From assembly GCA_030627285.1 (NCBI GenBank), contig DAOUSJ010000009.1, forward strand, positions 1 through 33,743: a stretch of DNA of 33,743 nt, written 5' to 3'. The number at the start of each line of letters is the position of its first letter. The first letter of the stretch is position 1. Of this stretch, positions 30,047-33,743 are shown in pieces. Below the pieces are notes generated by a model. The model was given only the letters and a program-made list of their open reading frames with translations. It was not told the origin of the DNA and did no database searches. The position numbers were made by a program, and so were the translations under genes. The DNA is from Methylococcaceae bacterium (GTDB taxonomy: Bacteria > Pseudomonadota > Gammaproteobacteria > Methylococcales > Methylomonadaceae).

Positions 30047-30188
30047 GAAACCTTAAAATTTAGGGTGAAAATAATTTAGCTAAATTGCCAACAGATTTAG
30101 TGATTAATTACTGCTGGGGGTAGCTAGAAAAATTAAATTTAAGACTTGAAGAATATGGGTTTTACTATTAATTGAATAATTAATTTAG

Positions 30189-30276
30189 TGGCGGAGAGAG
30201 AGGGATTCGAACCCTCGATACGTTGCCGTATACACACTTTCCAGGCGTGCGCCTTCGGCCACTCGGCCATCTCTCC
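30189..30276 (-). tRNA. tRNA-Ser (GGA)
   Basis: The minus strand gives an 88-base tRNA with acceptor stem GGAGAGA / TCTCTCC. It has the D arm GGCCGAGTGGCCGAAGGC, an anticodon loop with GGA (CTGGAAA), the long variable arm expected of serine tRNAs (TACGGCAACGTA), the T arm GGTTCGAATCC and an encoded CCA. Confidence 0.97.
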
Positions 30277-30307
30277 TTTTTATTACTGTTCCGAAAAACA
30301 GCACGCC

Positions 30308-30336
30308 ATTGTAGTTAAACCATAGTTATTTTACAA
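30308..30336 (-). promoter_or_regulatory. Promoter of tRNA-Ser
   Basis: Minus-strand TTGTAA (30331-30336) and TACAAT (30308-30313) are 17 bases apart, four and five matches to the consensus. The -10 is about 31 bases before the mature tRNA, as expected. Confidence 0.6.
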
Positions 30337-30344
30337 GAATAAAA

Positions 30345-32243
30345 TTATGCTTCGATTTGATTTTGTAATTCTTCTAATAAATCCCAACGTTGATAAGCTT
30401 GCTCTAATTGAGTGTTTATTGTTTGTAATTTGTTCAACACTTGGGTGGTTTTTAATTGATCTTGTTGATAAAAATCGGCATGATTAATAGTATTATTGAT
30501 TTCAACTTTTTGGATTTCCAAATCATCTATTACATCTGGTAATGTCGCTAATTCTTGTTGTTGTTGGTAATTTAATTTAGTTTTTTGAGTATTGCTGGGT
30601 TTGGATTTTTTAACTACATTATTGGTATTTGTGCTGATAATTTTAGCTTGTTGTTGTTGATATTTAGACCAATCGCTGTAACCACCAACAAATTCTTGAA
30701 TTTTTCCTGCGCCAGTGAATACAAAAATACTAGTTACTACATTATCTAAAAAGGCTCTATCGTGACTAACTAATAATAAAGTTCCAGCGAATTCAACTAA
30801 TTTTTCTTCCAATAATTCTAAAGTTTCTAAATCTAAATCATTTGTAGGTTCATCCATAATGATTAAATTCGCAGGTTTAGTAAATAAACGGGCTAATAAC
30901 AGCCGATTTTTTTCACCACCAGAAAGACTTTTAACTGGCGATCTAGCTCTAGCAGGTGCAAATAAAAAATCGCCTAAGTAAGACATTACGTGTCTTTGAA
31001 CGCCAGCAATTTCTAAAAAATCATTACCATCAGCAACTGAATCTACTACTGTCATTTCAGGATCAAGTTGTTCTCTAAGTTGATCAAAATAAGCCACTTG
31101 TAATTGTGTGCCTTGAGTTACAGAGCCAGTAGTTGGTTTTAATTCTTGGAGCAATAATTTCAATAAAGTTGATTTTCCTGCGCCATTGTCGCCAATTAAA
31201 CCAATTTTATCTCCACGTTGAATTAAGGCGGAAAAATCTTTAACAATTACATTTTCAGCGTAATTAAAATTTAACTTCTCAACTTCAATGACTTTTTTGC
31301 CAGAAGAATTACCAGTATCTAAACTTAATTTAGCTGAACCTTTTTGTTCACGTCGTTGTGAGCGTTCACGCCGCAAAGCCTCTAAAGCTCTAACTCTACC
31401 CTCATTTCTAGTACGTCTAGCTTTAACGCCTTGACGAATCCAAACTTCTTCTTGAGCTAATTTTTTATCAAATTCTGCATTTTGGCTGGCTTCATTTTCT
31501 AATGTAGCAGCTTTACGCCTTAAATAGTCTGTGTAATTTCCTTGCCATGAAACTAATTGCCCTCGATCTAAATCTACAATTCTAGTGGTAAGTTTTTGTA
31601 AAAAAGCTCGATCATGGGTGACAAATAAAACTGCGCCATTGTAATTTAATAATTGTTCTTCTAACCATAGAATGCTATCAAAATCCAAATGATTGGTAGG
31701 CTCATCTAATAATAATACATCCGGTTCAATTACTAAAGCTTGTGCTAAGGCAACTCGTCTTTTCCAACCGCCAGATAAACTATTTACTTTAACTTCGGCA
31801 GGCAAGTTTAATTTGCTTAAAGTGTTTTCTACTCGCTGTTGAAAATGCCAACCATTATGAGTTTCTAATTGATGTTGTAAATCACCAAATTCTTGTAAGG
31901 CTTTGGGGTCATCGCCATCTAGGGTTAATGAAAGTTCATGATAACGACTAATCCAATGACCTAAATCACCCAAACCACTAGCAACTGCATCATAAATAGT
32001 TGAATCTGGTTGTAATTCTGGAGCTTGTTCCAACCAAGATAATTTTAAGCCACTTTGTAGCCAAACTTCGCCTGCATCTGCATGAATATTGCCGGCAATT
32101 ATTTTCATTAATGTGGATTTGCCTTCACCATTTCTACCTAATAAACCTACGCGTTCACCAGCGTCAAGTTGAAAATTGGCGTTATCTAATAAAGTGTGAG
32201 TTCCAAAGGCAATGGAAAGATTATTTAAGCGTATTAAAGGCAT
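30345..32243 (-). CDS. uup: ABC-F ATPase Uup
   Basis: Uup is a soluble ABC-F protein with two ATPase domains that acts on ribosomes and affects genome stability. The 632 residues contain Walker A motifs GLLGRNGEGKST and GLIGDNGAGKST and signatures LSGGWKRR and LSGGEKNR. Walker B segments are LLLDEPTNHLD and IIMDEPTNDLD, with the inter-domain linker rich in Arg and Glu between them. A C-terminal coiled coil from about residue 555 (QQQQELATLPDVIDDLE) distinguishes Uup from EttA and YheS. tRNA-Ser lies just beyond its stop. Confidence 0.94.
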   Translation of the reverse strand: MPLIRLNNLSIAFGTHTLLDNANFQLDAGERVGLLGRNGEGKSTLMKIIAGNIHADAGEVWLQSGLKLSWLEQAPELQPDSTIYDAVASGLGDLGHWISRYHELSLTLDGDDPKALQEFGDLQHQLETHNGWHFQQRVENTLSKLNLPAEVKVNSLSGGWKRRVALAQALVIEPDVLLLDEPTNHLDFDSILWLEEQLLNYNGAVLFVTHDRAFLQKLTTRIVDLDRGQLVSWQGNYTDYLRRKAATLENEASQNAEFDKKLAQEEVWIRQGVKARRTRNEGRVRALEALRRERSQRREQKGSAKLSLDTGNSSGKKVIEVEKLNFNYAENVIVKDFSALIQRGDKIGLIGDNGAGKSTLLKLLLQELKPTTGSVTQGTQLQVAYFDQLREQLDPEMTVVDSVADGNDFLEIAGVQRHVMSYLGDFLFAPARARSPVKSLSGGEKNRLLLARLFTKPANLIIMDEPTNDLDLETLELLEEKLVEFAGTLLLVSHDRAFLDNVVTSIFVFTGAGKIQEFVGGYSDWSKYQQQQAKIISTNTNNVVKKSKPSNTQKTKLNYQQQQELATLPDVIDDLEIQKVEINNTINHADFYQQDQLKTTQVLNKLQTINTQLEQAYQRWDLLEELQNQIEA

Positions 32244-32289
32244 GAGTGATTTTTTGGTGGTGAATAACTACAACACATAGTATAGGTGT

Positions 32290-33018
32290 TTAAAGTTCGA
32301 TTATTTGATTAATATTAAATCCTTGCACTGGTTTGCGCCCGTGATAACCACGAGTATTACTTAAAACCCTAGTGTTATTGGTGGTGTAATTATTTAACCC
32401 ATGTACATGTCCATGAAACCAAGCAGTTATATCATGCTCGCTAAATAAAGATTCCAAATTATTGCAATAAGCTAGCCTTTTCAAGGTGTTATTTCTTTCA
32501 TTCCAACTTAAATACAAGGGTGCGTGGTGAGTAATAACTACAGTTTTACCTACGTGAGGGTTTTTAAGTTCATGTTCTAACCAAATATTTGAACGTCTAT
32601 GTAATTGAGTAAAAGTAAATTCATTTAAAAAGTTTTCTTTGAAGCGAATATTTCTAAAATCATTTAGACGTTTGCCCAATTCAGCTGCCATATCATTGCC
32701 AGCAAGTAGTAAATCAGTCCATAAAGTGCAACCTAAAAATCTAATTCCATCTAAAATCAAGGTGTTTTTTTCTAAAAAAAATATATTACTATTGGCACAA
32801 CTATTACGTAAAGCGTCTAAAGTTTGCTTATATTCATGGGTGTAAAATTCATGATTACCAGCAATATAAATAACTGGTTTTTCAATGGACTTTAACCAGT
32901 TAACTCCTTGTTTGCCAACGCCTATGTCTCCAGATGCAATAACAATATCAGCATTGTTTTCTGGCAATTCTTGTTTGCCAAATTCTAAATGAATGTCAGA
33001 AAAATAGTTTATTAACAC
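32290..33018 (-). CDS. Calcineurin-like metallophosphoesterase
   Basis: The 242-residue protein has all metal-binding motifs of the calcineurin-like fold in order: FSDIHLEF (Asp-x-His), ASGDIGVG, AGNHEFY, ITHHAPL and FHGHVHGLNNY. The frame starts with GTG (MLINYFSDIHLE) because homology begins at once. The substrate is unknown; relatives include nucleases, nucleotidases and diadenosine tetraphosphatases. It stands divergent to ispG, with 96 bases between the starts. Confidence 0.88.
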   Translation of the reverse strand: MLINYFSDIHLEFGKQELPENNADIVIASGDIGVGKQGVNWLKSIEKPVIYIAGNHEFYTHEYKQTLDALRNSCANSNIFFLEKNTLILDGIRFLGCTLWTDLLLAGNDMAAELGKRLNDFRNIRFKENFLNEFTFTQLHRRSNIWLEHELKNPHVGKTVVITHHAPLYLSWNERNNTLKRLAYCNNLESLFSEHDITAWFHGHVHGLNNYTTNNTRVLSNTRGYHGRKPVQGFNINQIIEL

Positions 33019-33051
33019 AATAATTAAGGTAGTAGCCTTGCTGGTATAGAG

Positions 33052-33057
33052 TATAAT
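33052..33057 (+). promoter_or_regulatory. Candidate -10 box of ispG
   Basis: A perfect TATAAT lies 58 bases before the ispG ATG in the divergent intergenic region. No good -35 was found at 16-18 bases. Confidence 0.35.
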
Positions 33058-33114
33058 TTTAATTGTTCTATTCTTTCAGATATCTGTATTTTTTCCAACA
33101 AAGAATTTTTTATT

Positions 33115-33743
33115 ATGTCGCTAATTACTCGAAAAATCACGCAACAAGTTTTAATTGGTTCAGTTAAAGTGGGTGGTGATGCGCCTATTGTAGTGCAGTC
33201 TATGACTAACACTGATACTGTGAATATTGAGGCAACAGTAACCCAAATTATGGAGTTAGCTACTGCGGGTTCAGAGCTAGTCAGAATTACAGTAAATTCC
33301 GAAGCAGCGGCTCAAGCTGTAGCTGAAATTAAGCGTCAATTGTTGCAAGCTGGTTTTAAGGTGCCGATTATTGGAGATTTTCATTTTAATGGGCATAAAT
33401 TATTAGAAAAATATCCAGATTGTGCCATGGCTTTGGACAAATATAGAATTAATCCTGGCAATGTTGGACGTGGTAAAAGCAGGGATCCACAATTTCAACA
33501 AATGATTGAATTTGCGTGTAAATATGATAAACCAGTGCGGATTGGAGTTAATGGCGGCAGTTTAGATCAAAGTGTGTTGATGCGTTTATTGGCTGAAAAC
33601 CGTCAGTTAGATCAGCCTTTGCCTTTAAGTGCAATTGCGCGGGAAGCTATTATTGTATCAGCTTTGGAAAGTGCAGCTAAGGCGCAAGAAATTGGTTTGA
33701 ATAAAGATAAAATCATACTTTCTTGTAAAATTAGTAATGTGCA
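33115..33743 (+). CDS. ispG: 4-hydroxy-3-methylbut-2-en-1-yl diphosphate synthase (N-terminal part, cut by window edge)
   Basis: IspG (GcpE) is an iron-sulfur enzyme of the non-mevalonate isoprenoid pathway. The ATG at 33115 opens 209 codons that run off the window. Typical segments are VQSMTNTDT, the barrel segment [31 protein letters not shown] and [12 protein letters not shown]. The C-terminal domain with the three cluster-binding cysteines is outside the window. The start has only a weak ribosome site. Confidence 0.94.
   Translation, partial: MSLITRKITQQVLIGSVKVGGDAPIVVQSMTNTDTVNIEATVTQIMELATAGSELVRITVNSEAAAQAVAEIKRQLLQAGFKVPIIGDFHFNGHKLLEKYPDCAMALDKYRINPGNVGRGKSRDPQFQQMIEFACKYDKPVRIGVNGGSLDQSVLMRLLAENRQLDQPLPLSAIAREAIIVSALESAAKAQEIGLNKDKIILSCKISNV

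Noticed and set aside
30047..30188. Possible small gene or terminator between gmhB and tRNA-Ser
   Set aside because: I saw only AT-rich sequence with no coding frame of note and no stem followed by T run.

Overview
This AT-rich window comes from a Gram-negative bacterium, most likely a gammaproteobacterium. Evidence for an outer membrane is LpxA (lipid A), GmhB (LPS heptose), an Lpp/OprI-type lipoprotein and several lipobox proteins. Bacterial two-subunit type GlyS, CysD/CysN, NagZ, RhlE, Uup and a methylthioinosine-type phosphorylase fit the same group. A short pqqA gene shows the cell carries the precursor of the redox cofactor PQQ, so a methylotrophic or methanotrophic relative (for example Methylococcales-like) is plausible, but this is an inference and the genus cannot be fixed from the sequence.

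Layout. Positions 1-1252 are a graveyard: the 5' end of an IS982-type insertion sequence abuts a badly decayed type I CRISPR cas3 gene on the minus strand. No CRISPR array and no other cas gene is visible. Then come tRNA-Phe, a tiny free-standing pqqA with its own terminator, and glyS-plsC. From 4.7 to 11.6 kb lie a response regulator/phosphatase/anti-sigma-like kinase fusion, a small lipoprotein, a fumarase fused to a glutaredoxin-like domain, a PqiA-family membrane protein, a small membrane protein, an Lpp-like lipoprotein and an L,D-transpeptidase. From 11.7 to 15.5 kb is a tight run pgm - DUF2130 coiled-coil protein - lpxA. A secreted helical protein and the wreck of an aldehyde dehydrogenase gene follow. 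From 16.6 to 20.6 kb is a plus-strand run metF - lipoprotein hydrolase - nagZ - hpt - methylthioinosine/methylthioadenosine phosphorylase. Next are a CorC/CNNM transporter-like protein, cold-shock protein, cysN and cysD (sulfate activation), a STAS anti-anti-sigma factor, rhlE, the overlapping run gmhB-dnaB-alr, tRNA-Ser, uup, a metallophosphoesterase, and the start of ispG at the right edge.

How genes work together. Hpt and the phosphorylase overlap by an ATGA junction and would turn methylthio-nucleoside into hypoxanthine and then IMP. The response regulator at 4689-6437 and the STAS protein at 25362-25667 have the parts of one partner-switching circuit (HsbR/HsbA-like), though 19 kb apart. 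The Lpp-like lipoprotein and the L,D-transpeptidase next to it could form an outer membrane to peptidoglycan tether. CysD and CysN form ATP sulfurylase; CysN carries a shrunken, P-loop-less APS-kinase-like tail.

No clearly new multi-gene system was found. The most unusual items are the glutaredoxin-fumarase fusion, the orphan pqqA, the CysN tail, the 73-residue internal duplication in the DUF2130 protein, and two multiply-deleted pseudogenes (cas3 and aldehyde dehydrogenase) that point to ongoing gene decay.
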